From contig NC_072490.1 of the NCBI RefSeq assembly GCF_027574615.1, positions 59,007,930 to 59,071,929 on the forward strand: 64,000 nt of DNA, in the 5' to 3' direction. The translations under genes were made by a program, and so were the position numbers. Under the pieces are notes generated by a model that was not told the origin of the DNA, did no database searches, and worked only from the letters and a program-made list of their open reading frames with translations. Each line of letters starts with the position of its first letter. The stretch's first letter is position 1. Positions 53,262 through 64,000 of this stretch are shown piece by piece. The stretch is from Eptesicus fuscus (Eukaryota > Chordata > Mammalia > Chiroptera > Vespertilionidae).

Positions 53262-54440
53262 TTTTATCTTTTATTTTGAAATGATAGATTCACAAGAAGT
53301 TGCAAAAATAGTACAAGGCCCCATAAACCCATCATCCAGTTTCCTGGAAATGGTTGCATCTTCTTGATTACAGAACAGTATCAAAACCAGAAAGTTGACA
53401 TTGGTACACTGTGTGTGTACATAGGTCTTTGCCATCTTATCACACACATAGATGCACGTAACCATGATCACAATTAAGACACAGATTGATTCACAACCAC
53501 AAAGATCTCTCTTGTTACCCTTCATAGTCAACCCGTCTCCCTGCTGCTCCCCACAAGCCCTAAACCCTGGTGACCACTAACCAGTTCTCTCCAGGTGCTT
53601 TGTCATTTCAAGAATGTTAACGGGACCCTCGAGCACGTGCCCCTTAGAGACTGGCTTTTCCACTCAGAATGTTGCCCGGGTCAACAGTGCGCTCCTTTGC
53701 CATGGCGGAGAGTGCTCCACGGCAGGAAGGTGCCCTGCACCTGCTGAAGGACTTGGGTTGTTTCCAGTTTTAGGCTACTACACACACAGATGCCACAAAC
53801 AGGTTTTACGTGAAAGTAAGTTTTTACTTCTCTGGGATAAACACCACGAGTGCAAACCCTAGTCATATGATAGGTATATGTTTAGTTTTGTAAGAAACTG
53901 CCAAACTATTTTCCAGAGTAGTTGTGCTATTTTACAGCCCATTCCCAATGTATGAGCGATCTCAAAACATTTTCAAGAGATGCAAAATATTCATGGCTAT
54001 TCCCTACTTTTTTAAACAACTCCCTGCTGATTCCTATATAGGTAATTTTCATTTTGTTATAATAAGGGCACAATTAATATACCTGTATGTACACAAAAAT
54101 TTTTACATGCAGATCACACAAATTCCTAGAATTGGGTCACAGGGTACAAATATTTTAAAGAAATTTGATGCCAACCACCATATATAATAGCCTTCAGAAA
54201 ACAAAGTCAACTTACCCACCTGTCAAAGGTCTGTGAGAGAATGCCCATTTTCCAACTTCATCAAAAAAAATTTTTTAATATTTGACTTGCTAAAAAGTAT
54301 TAGCTTTTTTTTTGTATTCGAGAAATGGGAAGGTTATACATTTCTCATCTTTTCTAACAATTTGTTGTTCTCTTATGAATTACCTGTTCATGTTCTTTGC
54401 CAACATTATTGGAATGTGGATTTACTGATTATAAAGACCT
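53262..54440 (-). mobile_element. Old LINE-1 (L1M-type), antisense
   Basis: The strings gatagattcacaagaagttg, caaaaatagtacaaggcccc, atcaaaaccagaaagttgac, ttacttctctgggataaacacc, gaaactgccaaactattttc and cctgttcatgttctttgcc are the complement of old L1 3' UTR text. Divergence is high. A separate fragment repeats part of it at 55195-55325. Confidence 0.7.
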
Positions 54441-54776
54441 AGTTCTGTTTCTCTTGCATATGATACAAAAAAAATGTTTTTAAAATACATATACCTGAAA
54501 TCCAATGCAAGTGCTAGTAATGGGAGACAACCGCTGACTTTAGGATGTAAATGAGGTACAGGGTTAGCTACGTCTCCCAACTGGTAAGCATCCCTACACT
54601 TCCCACGAGGTATTGCTGAGTAAGGCATCTCCTCTGGTGCCAGCTCCATGATGGTTCCCAGAATGCTGGTCCCTTATTTCTCTAAGTTCACTGTGAATGT
54701 CAAGGCATCATTTGCCACAGCAAACACCAAATACTATCCACCAGCTTCAGTAGGAAGCCTGGCTGGCCACCTAAAC

Positions 54777-54935
54777 CAGCAGTTCTCAAAGTGTGCTCCC
54801 CAGACAAGCAGCATCACCGTCACCCAGAACTTATAAAAATGCAAATTCTCAGGCACCCTAGACCTACTTCATCAAACGTTCTGGGTTCAACAGCCCTCCA
54901 GGTGATTCTGATGCATACTAGTTTGAGAACCGCCA
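54777..54935 (+). mobile_element. MER5A-type hAT-Charlie MITE
   Basis: It begins cagcagttctcaaagtgtgc, then agcagcatcaccgtcaccc, aaaatgcaaattctcaggc, gccctccaggtgattctgatg and ends gtttgagaaccgcca. This order matches MER5A as I remember it. Flanks acctaaac and atccaaac agree at six of eight. Confidence 0.85.
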
Positions 54936-55194
54936 ATCCAAACAAACTTAACATAAAAACATTAAATCAAGGTTGCCTTATGTACATAATTGTTCTTTGA
55001 TAAAAGATTTGGGAGACGTAAATTATGCTACAGAAATATTAATTCAATGACATTTTTGTTCTTCCTCAAATTAAATTAAGAAAACACCTGCAAACTGGAT
55101 TTTAGCCTTATTTTCTACAAGTAGGAATCCTAAAGCCATTAAGTGTTCACAAAAATTTTCCTTAGAATCCAAAATGAACATATAAACTAATCAG

Positions 55195-55325
55195 CTATTA
55201 CACATAAAGATGCCACATACAAGTTTTATGTGAATGTAAGTTTTTTACTTCTCTGGGATAAATACCATGAGTGCAAATGCTAGGTCATATGATGTTTTGT
55301 AAGAAACTGCCAAACTATTTTTAAA
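55195..55325 (-). mobile_element. Old LINE-1 fragment, antisense
   Basis: acataaagatgccacatac to gtaagaaactgccaaactat matches 53785-53910 at most positions, so it is a second copy of the same L1 3' region or a local duplication. Confidence 0.6.
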
Positions 55326-55545
55326 AAAATTAAAAAATGAATTTACTACCTATTTTTCAAATCAAGAGACTTGATTTGTTTATCACATACTGCCTGATTT
55401 CCCAACTCCCACAGTGGACTATCATCAACATCATTTTGAAAATTCAATGAACTAGCATATGAATACACGGCATGTGAAAAACTATAGTTTCTTAAATATT
55501 TGTGGTTTCGTGAATAAATTGCTTAATAAGTAAAAATAATTCTGG

Positions 55546-55768
55546 CCCTGCCTGGTATGGCTCAGTGGATAGAACATCGGCCTTCAGACTGAAGGGTCCC
55601 AGGTCCAATTCCAGTCAAGGGCACATGCCCAGGTTGTGGGCTTGATCCCCAGTGGGGTCATGCAGGAGGCAGCCAATCAATGACTCTCTCTCATCATTGA
55701 TGTTTCTATCTCTCTCTCCCTCTTCCTTCCTCTCAGAAATCAATGAAAATATATTAAAAAATAATAAT
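55546..55768 (+). mobile_element. VES-type SINE with 11-bp target duplication
   Basis: aataattctgg is repeated at 55535-55545 and 55769-55779. The A-box region tggctcagtggatagaac, a mutated B box (ggtccaattcc) and the caggttgtgggcttgatccc variant place it with 43041-43262. Confidence 0.92.
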
Positions 55769-55779
55769 AATAATTCTGG

Positions 55780-56447
55780 ATAGCAGAATTATGAGTGACC
55801 TTTGTTTACGTTTTTAGTTGTTTTCCCCAAAATTTTCTGTAATGAGAAAGTATTACCTTCATTAACTAAAATAAAGGACAAAGAACCAGTGCCCATACAT
55901 AATGATAAAGGAAATTAACCTATAGAACATCACTGACAATTTTTATTTTAACTATGTGATAAAAATTAAGGTGCTGGGGTAAGAAATTATAGTTGGAATT
56001 TAGAACGGAGCCTATCAGGAGTACTAGCCCAGTAACAAACTGAAATGGAGTACTAAACTATGGCAGCGCTTTCCTGTCCACCTGGCTAAGTGTCCCTTCA
56101 CGTAGCATCTCCTGCAGATGTGTTAGTGCTGGCCAATCTCAGTATCCCACCCGCCAGACAACTACAAATGGTCCAGGAACTGGGCAAGTGACAGGAGTCC
56201 TGATTCCTGCAGTTACTGCTTTGATTCTGAGTTCAAATGGTATCCTTGTCTTTGCTGTGTTATGTGGGCCAGTAAATTCTTTTTCCCCCTTGAATTAATG
56301 TTGTTTAAGTTAAATTCCCATTTCTTGCAACCCTGAATGTTCTTGCAGCTTTTAAGAAATTAAACAACTTTTAATTTTGTAAAAGGACGAAGAGAACAGT
56401 GCATAAACCTCACATCCTCCATACATGGAAGTGAAATTATAACTAAA
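55780..56447. other. Unassigned sequence
   Basis: No gene or recognised repeat. Confidence 0.45.
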
Positions 56448-56681
56448 CTAGAGGCCCGGTGCACAGATTCATGCACCAGTGGGGTCCTTCGGCCTGCCCA
56501 GTGGGGATCCAGCCTAAACTGGCAGCCCGACATCCCCCAAGGGGTCCCAGAGTGTGAGAGGGTACTCTGCAAAGTTGCTGTCGTTCAGCAGCTCCTGCGT
56601 TGAGCATCTGCCCCCTGGTGGTCAGTGCACAACATAGCTACCAGCCAGTCGGCTGGTGGCTTAGGCTTTTATATATATAGA
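56448..56681 (-). mobile_element. Helitron, CTCF-motif subfamily
   Basis: The minus strand starts TCTATATATATAAAAGCC at 56681 and ends GAATCTGTGCACCGGGCC, then TCTAG at 56448. Flanks have the right A and T. It carries one CTCF-consensus site (56608-56621). The inverted partner seen in 44001-44393 is lost. Confidence 0.85.
56608..56621 (-). promoter_or_regulatory. CTCF-consensus motif inside a Helitron
   Basis: The minus strand reads TGACCACCAGGGGGCAG over 56608-56624, identical to the plus-strand site at 44054-44070 and fully matching the 17-base core consensus. Confidence 0.6.
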
Positions 56682-56838
56682 TAAAGCAAATGAGTCAAGA
56701 TTTCAACCTAACAGAAGTAATTTATCCAAATTACTTAACAGAATAGTAACGTACACCATGTACATGGTACAATGCCCAAGTTATGAGTAAGTGGACAGCA
56801 TAACATTTCTATAACCCAAAATAATCTGTAGCTATTTT

Positions 56839-57061
56839 GTATTTTTTTCAAATATATTTTGTTGATTTTTTACACAGAGGAAGGGAGAGGGATAGAGACA
56901 GAAAACATCGATTAGAGAGAAACATCGACCAGCTGCCTCCTACACACCCCCCACTGGGGATGTGCCTGAAACCAGGGTATATGCCCTTGACGGGAATTGA
57001 ACCCAGGACCCTTCAGTCTGCAGGCCGACGCTCTACCCACTGAGCCAAACCGACCAGGGCA
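56839..57061 (-). mobile_element. VES SINE, antisense, with 12-bp target duplication
   Basis: Flanks tgtagctatttt (56827-56838) and tgtagccatttt (57062-57073) differ at one base. The antisense order of tail, gggagagggatagagacag, ctgcctcctacacacccccc, gggaattgaacccaggac and ctacccactgagccaaaccg is complete. Confidence 0.92.
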
Positions 57062-57073
57062 TGTAGCCATTTT

Positions 57074-57859
57074 AAAACTATCTTTAGGTGCCAACTTACC
57101 AGCACACCCATCCAGTTCCTTATCAGACCTCAAAATTGGTTTTGCACACCAAAATGGGCCTCTGCTTTATTACCAGCAAATGAGCAGCCAGAGAGGATTA
57201 AGAAGCACCGGGTACTGCAACGTAGGCCACTGAGGCACTCCTGGAAGCACTTAAGGGCACTGGCTACGCCTCCGAAGCGCTAATTCTGTTGAATTTCTAA
57301 TACACGTTTAGGAAACAAAGCCGAAAAGCAGGCATACTACTTTCAGGGACATACTTCTAAAGACAACTTCACCCTAATCCAGTGACATTAACATACACAA
57401 GACAGATGCCCTAATATGAAAGAATATTTATTGGAACTCTTAACTAGAACTGTTTTAAAGGGGACTCCAGTTGAAACCCCGGGTCTTCATCTATTCTATA
57501 CATATTTACTGAACCCCTGCCCAGTGCCAGGCACTGTGACAGACATAGGAAAATAAAGCTATGGAAAGAAAGGTCCCGCCCAAAACAAAGATGAAAACAG
57601 CAAAAGTGATCCATGACAACACAGTTCAACTGTCCTGAGGAGGGCTATGCCAATGGAGGGCGATGGCAACATCCAGAAGCACAGACGAGAGTCAGCCACG
57701 ACAAAAGGAAAGGAAAGCATTCCGAAGACAATCCAGAGGAACACCTGCATGAAGGTATGGAAACAAGACAGCATAATCCTTGCTTGGAAAACACCAAGCA
57801 ATTTGGTATGAAACGCACAAGCTGTTTATGATGGCAGGCTGCTTCCAGACAGTCTAAAG
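57074..57859. other. Unassigned sequence with L2 remnant
   Basis: 57490-57600 (tacatatttactgaacccctg, tgccaggcactgtgacag) is antisense L2 text. The rest is unassigned. The minus-strand frames of about 75-80 codons at 57559-57872 show no motif. Confidence 0.5.
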
Positions 57860-58047
57860 CAGGGGTCCTCACACTTTTTAAACAGGGGCCAGTTCACTGT
57901 CCCTCAGACCGTTGGAGGGCCGGACTATAGTTTAAAAAAACTATGAACAAATTCCTATGCACACTGCACATATCTTATTTTGAAGTAAAATCACAAAACG
58001 GCAAAAACACCCGCGTGTGGCCCGGGGCCGCAGTGTGAGGACGCCTG
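57860..58047 (+). mobile_element. hAT MITE, CAGGGGTCCTCA family
   Basis: The 188-bp element runs from CAGGGGTCCTCACACTTTTT to GTGTGAGGACGCCTG, with flanking gtctaaag (57852-57859) and gtctacag (58048-58055), seven of eight identical. The internal ggagggccggactatagttt block resembles a widespread hAT family thought to have crossed between tetrapods (OposCharlie/OC1-like, from memory). It has no transposase. Confidence 0.85.
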
Positions 58048-59019
58048 GTCTACAGAAAGGAACAGCCAGGCTCCGTCCATGCAACTTTTTTTCCCCTTTG
58101 CTCTTTTGCTTTTATGTTTTTACTGTAATAAACCATAGCCATGAAAACAAACAAAAAAGACACGTCAAAAAGACAAAAATAAAGAAAAAACAGTAAAGAA
58201 CCAACTAAAAAGTCCCTTGTGATGCTCAGGATCTGGACTGTACCCTAGTGGCAGTGGGAACCAGGAGGAGAGGCCCAAGCACCAGCTGGACGTTGTGTCC
58301 CGTGTCCTCTATGTGCGCATGGGGCGGTGCCAGGGGCCCGTCAATAGAACGTGGGGATTTCCAGCCTGTGGGAGCAGTGGACGGGGCGGATGCCATCTGA
58401 AGAGCACAGTTCGTAAGGAGGCAGGAGGAAACCAAGAACTACTTAACGTGCACAAGTCAGCCTGTAGAGCATACCCTACCCCCACGAGTCATAAAGGCCG
58501 AGTTTCCAGCCCAGACTGAGCGAGGCACCCTCAATGCACCCCCTCAGACTGAGGGGCTGCCTCCTCTGAAAAGCACTGTGTTCTCTGCCAGGTACCATCC
58601 ACCCCACGCCTGCCGTGAAGTCACTCACTCCCTGGCTGCTGCACACCACTGGTTATCTTCCCATGGGCTTAACTTTTCAACAAGTTTGTTAGGTTCCCTG
58701 AATGCAGAAATTTTCTGTCCATTTAACCAATATCTTGAAATACAAGTGACTGATGAACAACACTACCGATGAGAGACAAAGTTTACTTCCACTTACGTCC
58801 TCTAGAAAGTTCCACACACCAGGTTTTGTCCCTTTCACCTTATGATGTGGGGACTTATGCTACTGTTGGGAGGAGACAACTCTAGTTGAGAAAGATCCCA
58901 TCTCTAGAATGCATAAGGGTCTGCATGCCCAGTTGAGCTCTCGGATATCCTCAGGATTCAACAACCCTGGTAAAATAAGCAAACCACACCCAACGGGATG
59001 GGTCTCACAACCCAGATGT
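58048..59019. other. Unassigned sequence
   Basis: No gene. The text tttactgtaataaaccatagcc (58118-58139) with a following A-rich part looks like an mRNA 3' end or LINE tail, source unknown. Confidence 0.4.
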
Positions 59020-59270
59020 GTACATCCGTGCGATCCACTTAGCATAACCTTCAAAAAGAAGCAAAACTCATCTCAGGTGTTGGGCGGGGGGCGGCGACAA
59101 CAGCGTACCAGGGGCTTCTGGGGTTCTCGTACTGTTCTGCTTCTTAACCTGGGTGCTGGTTACACAGGTGTGCTCACTTTGTGAAAGTTCATCAAGTCTT
59201 ATCATTGACTGCACAATTCTTCGTATGTATGCTGCAGTTCAAAACATTTACTGAAATCAACAGGCAAAAA
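59020..59270 (+). mobile_element. Old LINE-1 3' end
   Basis: cttaacctgggtgctggttac, gtgctcactttgtgaaagttc, cttcgtatgtatgctgcag and the following text follow the old L1 3' UTR. The left limit is approximate. Confidence 0.55.
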
Positions 59271-59609
59271 CAACAAGAGGAAGCACCAGTGATGAGGAGT
59301 ATAAAGGAAGATGCCACAAAGAAAAGGCCCTGGTGATGGGGCAAAAGAGAAAAGAGCCAGAAGACTGTAGAATGTTTAGTTCAAGTGGGAAAGCAGACAT
59401 TTAGAGACCTACTGTCACCTAAAGTACTAATTAATGAATTAGTGCTGAGAACTATTTTGGTAAATTATAGCCACTTAAGGAACTTTTTATTAATCTTAAA
59501 ATTCCTTCAGCATCTACGGAAGCACATTGTAAATGTATGCCACATTAACAAATACACAACTGAATCCATTCTGAACCTCCCACCCAGTAGCTAATAAGAT
59601 ATCCTGGCA
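59271..59609. other. Unassigned sequence
   Basis: Nothing recognised. Confidence 0.45.
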
Positions 59610-59837
59610 GTCTGGCCAATGTGGTTTGATGGTTGAGCATCAACCCATGAACCAAAAGGTCACTGGTTCAATTCCCCATCAGGGCACATGCCCAGGTTGC
59701 AGACTTGATCCCCAGAAAGGGGCATGCAGGAGGCAGCCAATCCATGTTTCTCTCTCATCGATGTTTCTATCTCTCTATCCCTCTTCCTTCCTTTCTCTCT
59801 TAAAAAAAAAAAAAATCAATAAAAACATTTTAAAAAA
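59610..59837 (+). mobile_element. tRNA-derived bat SINE with target duplication
   Basis: Flanks aagatatcctggca (59596-59609) and aagatatactggca (59838-59851) differ at one of 14. The B-box region is ggttcaattcccc, with catcagggcacatgcccagg, gcaggaggcagccaatcc, a CT-rich part and an A-rich tail. Confidence 0.9.
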
Positions 59838-60027
59838 AAGATATACTGGCAAGTTAGCTGCCTAGATTTAGTATGCAACAAGCAACTAAAAAACGTTGAG
59901 TAGCTTGTACACCAAGGTTCCAACTCTACTGTTCCAAACAAATGAACTAAATGGCACTAGTCAACCTACAGGAATAACTATCTCCTTTCCCAAAAGAAAG
60001 CGTTATTGTTTCCTAGAAAGTTTCAGA

Positions 60028-60136
60028 AAGGGGGGGTGCAGGAGGCAGCCTATCAGTGATATTTCTCGGTGCTGTTTCTATCTCTCTATCCTTCTCCCTT
60101 CCTCTCTCAAATCAATAAAAACATATTTTAAAAAAG
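60028..60136 (+). mobile_element. Bat SINE 3' fragment (head missing)
   Basis: The fragment starts at gtgcaggaggcagcctatc and continues through the CT-rich part to caataaaaacatattttaaa. The tRNA-like half is absent, so this is a 5'-truncated copy. Confidence 0.7.
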
Positions 60137-60244
60137 AGAAAAGCATTGGTAAGCAAAGGCTTTGTAAAGTAAGGTATTATTTCTGCCCTCCTTTTTGGCC
60201 TGAAAATTTTATTAAAGTAATAAATTCCTGATTATAAAGTTCCT

Positions 60245-60425
60245 GATCCTGCTCTAAATTCTTTGTAGCACTTGCCACTCGCTGAAATTATCTTGTTTAC
60301 TTGTTTATTTTCTTTCTCTCCATAGCATTTTAAGCTCCGTGAGAACATGGACCTTATCTGTCTTTATACCACTGTAGCCAGAGCCCAGATGGCTGTGTGC
60401 TCAACAAAAACTTGTTAAATAACCA
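60245..60425 (+). mobile_element. L2 LINE 3' fragment
   Basis: gcattttaagctccgtgag, aacatggaccttatctgtc, accactgtagccagagccc and gctcaacaaaaacttgttaaa follow the sense L2 3' region. Confidence 0.65.
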
Positions 60426-63400
60426 CAGCTACCCAGGTAATTTACTTTAAGGTCCCCAAGAACTAGTACCATCCATAAGATCATGTCAGTACCAAGAAAT
60501 CGGTAGGTTCAAGGTCACCTATTTCTGGGTGAAAATAACTGACCCGGCTTTTGTACCAGGTTAGAGGTTAGACAAGGTTTGAAAATTTGGAAGACAGGTA
60601 ATTTTCTATGTATTTTTTGAAGCAGTTTTATGAAAGACAAACACTGTAATAAAATCAATCTGACCTAAGGTGACTGAGCCCCTGGAGAAGAGGCTTGCCC
60701 TGCTCCAGATCAGGTACCTACTCCCTCTGCTTTCTTGGCGTTTTCCTCTCTGAAACGTATTACAGGATGATGCACTTTTGAAGCTTCAGCAAAGATCAAA
60801 ATTTTGACATTATCACTAATTATGTATGTGACCCCCTATAACTTCTAACGTACTTCATGTCTACTTAAGAGATTCTGAGTTGTCAGCGTATTGGAATTTA
60901 ATGGGAGAAAAAGTCCAGTTACAACTGCAAAGAATCAGGGAACAAGGAAAACATTTTACACACAAAACAACTGAGTACCAACTTCCAATTTCATATCCTA
61001 AAGCACCAACTTTTTATTAAGCTACACAATCTTATTACACATCTAAAGTAAATGCCTCACTTTTACTTGTCTGTAAAATCTCTAGAAACAGTACTATTTT
61101 CAGAGAGGTAGCATTAAAATAAACAGGGATTAAATAAAACATGATTACAACTCAACATGGTGATAAAATCTGGAGTTGAAGACCAATAAAGTTCTAAATC
61201 TCTGGTAATTACACAAAGCAAAAAATTTCTAATTTTTCAAGTGAGTGTGATTTAAGCAGTAGCTCCAAGTAAAAACTCATTCATCAGCAAGACTTGCAAA
61301 CCATCTTGGTAATTCTTATTTTACAGTAAAGACATCACTGCATTCACAGAAACAAGACTAAAAGTAAAATACACTTACTCTGCCCAACACTCAAGAAAGG
61401 CAGCTTAACAATGGTTAGATAAATCTGCCAATTTGTGGGGTGTTTTTTTTTTTTTTCTTCCTCTTAAAAGCTGGTGTCCTCTCTTTCAAGAAACTGGCGA
61501 AGTGGGCTGGGAAATACTAGCCATCACCTAGGAAGGAATGGTGTTTCTTCCCCACCACCATCGCCTTACACACACACTCCCTCCCTTTCCAGCTTGCAAG
61601 GCTGAGTCTGTCAGCAGGGTGGGTGATGGGTGCAGAAGCAACTTCCCCACTGCAGTGGCCCCTCAGGTGCAGGTGCCAAGACTTAACAGTGAGTCACACC
61701 ACAGGCAGGGGGAGACCCAGGAGGGAAATGTTCTGACCTGGTCCCACTGAGTCATTACAATTGGTGAATGCTATGGTGTGTATACGATACCTCGATAAGG
61801 CTACAAAAAACAACCAGCAAGGGGTAGACCCAACACATAACTGATAATACATCCAAAATGTAAGACCTCTTCTAACCCCTGAACTCCAAGGAGTCTATTA
61901 AGTATTCCCTCCTTCTTCCCGTAACATATTCCGTAGAAGTTTCTAAACTTCCTTTCATTCTGCTCTATGCTGCTCCGAAAAGGAAGAATAAATACCTTCT
62001 GAATCACTTTCATGACTCCACCTGCAGAATTAAATATATTTGGCATATATGGCACTAATAGTGAAGAGTGGGCAGGTAATTTTGTAGAAATCAATTCTCC
62101 TGTTCTGAAGAAGGGAGGGGGGACTCCTCCTAATTGATCCCCAAGCCAGACTGCTCCAACCTCCCATAGCTTTTTATACCTCTCTTAGGGCCTTTATAAC
62201 TTGGAGTATGGTCATTCCGGTACATGTCTTACCAACCTTTAACACCCTCCTCCTCTCCCCAATGTCTTGAGCAGTATCTTTCACATCCCTCCCGAGAATA
62301 TAAAAATGTTCTCTAGATAAGGGGCAGTATTTTCCTAACCAAACTGAGAAATATCAATTCTATTCTCTGAGGATAAATACAGTTCTGAGTCCTACTGCAC
62401 TACCGATAATTCAAAGCTGACTTCTTTGGTTGGCTGGTCAATGATGGCAACAATGATGACAAGAAGGATGAACTACTCAAAAGTCACCTTGGGCTGGCCA
62501 ACCAGCTGCTGTTCTAAAACCAAACACTAGCTCAGAACACAAAACCCAATTTCTATGCCAGTCAACAGGTTAGAAAAACCCTTTTATTATTTAAAATTAC
62601 AAATTTTTACGTATTGCCCAGCATCCAAAAACTGAGCAACAAGTTTTCTACTACCATCACTACCAAGTCTGACTAAAACATTATGCAAGGCAGAAAAATG
62701 TCAAACCTTTGAAGTACAGAGAAAATTACAAGAAAAAGTCCCAGGGAAAAAAATATGAAGTAACTAGAATCAGAAAAATTAATCAATACGCTAAGTAGGA
62801 TAAGATGAAAACCTGTGAAATTTACCTTTCCACATGAAGTACAACTATTATTCGCCTTCCATTAGTGATGACTTCTAGAATAGCTCTAAAACACCAAAAT
62901 ACTGGCAATAACCAAAATGAAACAAAGTTAGATGGTAAGAGTATCTATCATGAGCAGATAAGACATTAAGTCCTCAGGCTCTGAAATCTGTGTTCAAAGC
63001 CTACTCAATAAAAAAACTACACAAAGATCCTTAAAGATACTAGGTGAGTATTCTATTCCTGAACAGACTCTAAAATATTTTAATAACTAATGTTTGCTTA
63101 AAACTGAATTTCACTGTCATCTGTGATTCTGAAAAAACTTTAAACATCCATATTTTTTCCTTTTTTTCCATACTGTTTTTAAAGTCAAAATCTTCCACGT
63201 GCTTCCAAAAAGTTACTGAGTCAGATTTTTAATACATGTAAAAACTGAAATGCATTTCATTATGTGAGATAAGTAGTCCCAGCAATATATCATATGCAAA
63301 CTTTGAATTTGGTAATAAGTTTCTTTTCACCAGTAAAGTTCTCAAGTTCTTATGCGTTTCCTAGTCACTTACTTGAACATCACCTACGGTAAATCAAAAC

Positions 63401-63565
63401 AAAACCACAATAAAGAGGTCTGGCCTCTGAGGGAGTCTCCATGTAAAAAAAGGACTCATAAGCACCTACCATCACAATTGCTTTAAACAGCCCGTCCGTC
63501 TCTAAGCTTCCATGCCATTTGATCACATTCCCTGTTCCGGATGGCAGAACAAACCTAGCCCTCGC
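60426..63565. other. Unassigned 3.1 kb stretch
   Basis: No gene. A possible old L1 3' tip lies at 61745-61800 (gtgaatgctatggtgtgtat, cctcgataaggct). A T run of about 15 bases lies at 61443-61457. All open frames are below 100 codons and lack motifs. This is the longest part of the window without recognisable recent insertions. Confidence 0.45.
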
Positions 63566-63795
63566 TCGGTCTGGCTCAGGGAAGAGCACTGGCCCTCAGT
63601 GCTCTGAGTTGGGCTGAAGAGTTCTGGGTTCAGATTCGGTCAAGGGCACGGCACGTCCCTTGAGTGCAGGCTCGATTCTGGGTGCGAGCGTGCTGAAGGC
63701 AACCTCTCTCATCAATACTACTGTCTCTCCCTCTCCCTCCCACTCTCTTTAAAAATCAATGGAAAAATATCCTTGGTGGGATTAACAACAAAAGA
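63566..63795 (+). mobile_element. tRNA-derived bat SINE, ggtgaggattaac-tail type
   Basis: ctcggtctggctcagggaag, gttcagattcggtcaagggc, caggctcgattctggg, gctgaaggcaacctctctc and aaaaatatccttggtggg are in sense order. It is diverged, with an insertion in the head (tgctctgagttgggctg). Confidence 0.75.
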
Positions 63796-64000
63796 GAAAA
63801 ACCTATTAAGCTCACAATGAATTTTTTACTTTAATCTTCTATTTTATAATACAAAATAATTGACCTGAATTTACTTTAAAAACTACTTATGATGAAATAC
63901 CTTCACTTTTTGAGTATTTTTACTCAAAGGTCTCATTTCTAACAGATGTAGTGGAATTCACATTAACTGTTTCATCAATATTAGGACCAATTGATCTGAT
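63796..64000. other. Unassigned window end
   Basis: A/T-rich sequence with nothing recognised. Confidence 0.45.

Overview
This is a vertebrate nuclear window and almost certainly comes from a vesper bat (Vespertilionidae). Four repeat types point there: VES-type tRNA-derived SINEs with A and B boxes, about twenty non-autonomous HeliBat-like Helitrons (5' TC, 3' CTAG, inserted between A and T), 86-bp piggyBac MITEs with TTAA target sites that resemble the piggyBat family, and several young hAT families with 8-bp target duplications. I cannot fix the genus; Myotis or a relative fits. I see no intact host protein-coding gene, tRNA, rRNA or CRISPR. The window reads as intronic or intergenic DNA heavily loaded with transposons.

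Layout. 1-1985: a half-LINE (HAL1-like, ORF1 only) split by two head-to-tail Helitrons. 2.0-4.6 kb: unassigned sequence. 4.6-9.0 kb: SINEs, a Helitron with a 72-bp (24-codon) tandem repeat, a hAT MITE, a piggyBac MITE. 11.2-14.2 kb: a complete 2,976-bp hAT element with a broken BED-finger/hATC transposase; its deletion derivatives lie at 27.5 and 40.5 kb. 14.3-24.4 kb: SINEs, Helitrons, small MITEs and an LTR-like segment. 24.4-26.0 kb: a 5'-inverted (twin-primed) LINE-1 with a 13-bp target duplication and a Helitron in its A-rich tail. 28.8-31.7 kb: Helitron cluster plus a second piggyBac MITE. 32.6-40.1 kb: old LINE-1 sequence riddled with a Tigger, a hAT MITE and Helitrons. 44.0-45.4 kb: three Helitrons head to tail, then a 467-bp solo LTR. 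47.05-49.7 kb: an HMGN2 retrocopy cut precisely by a 1,527-bp Helitron. 50.7-64 kb: Helitrons, SINEs, ancient LINE/MIR/Charlie relics and long unassigned stretches.

The most interesting signals are regulatory and structural. One Helitron subfamily carries sequences matching the CTCF consensus, at four sites in three copies, once as an inverted pair. Most Helitron 5' regions carry an octamer ATGCAAAT, and several carry AAGATGGCGGC, a YY1-type site. The Helitrons form head-to-tail arrays because each resident 5' end (A|TC) recreates the A|T target. Element calls rest on reading the sequence and on remembered family features; no database search was run.
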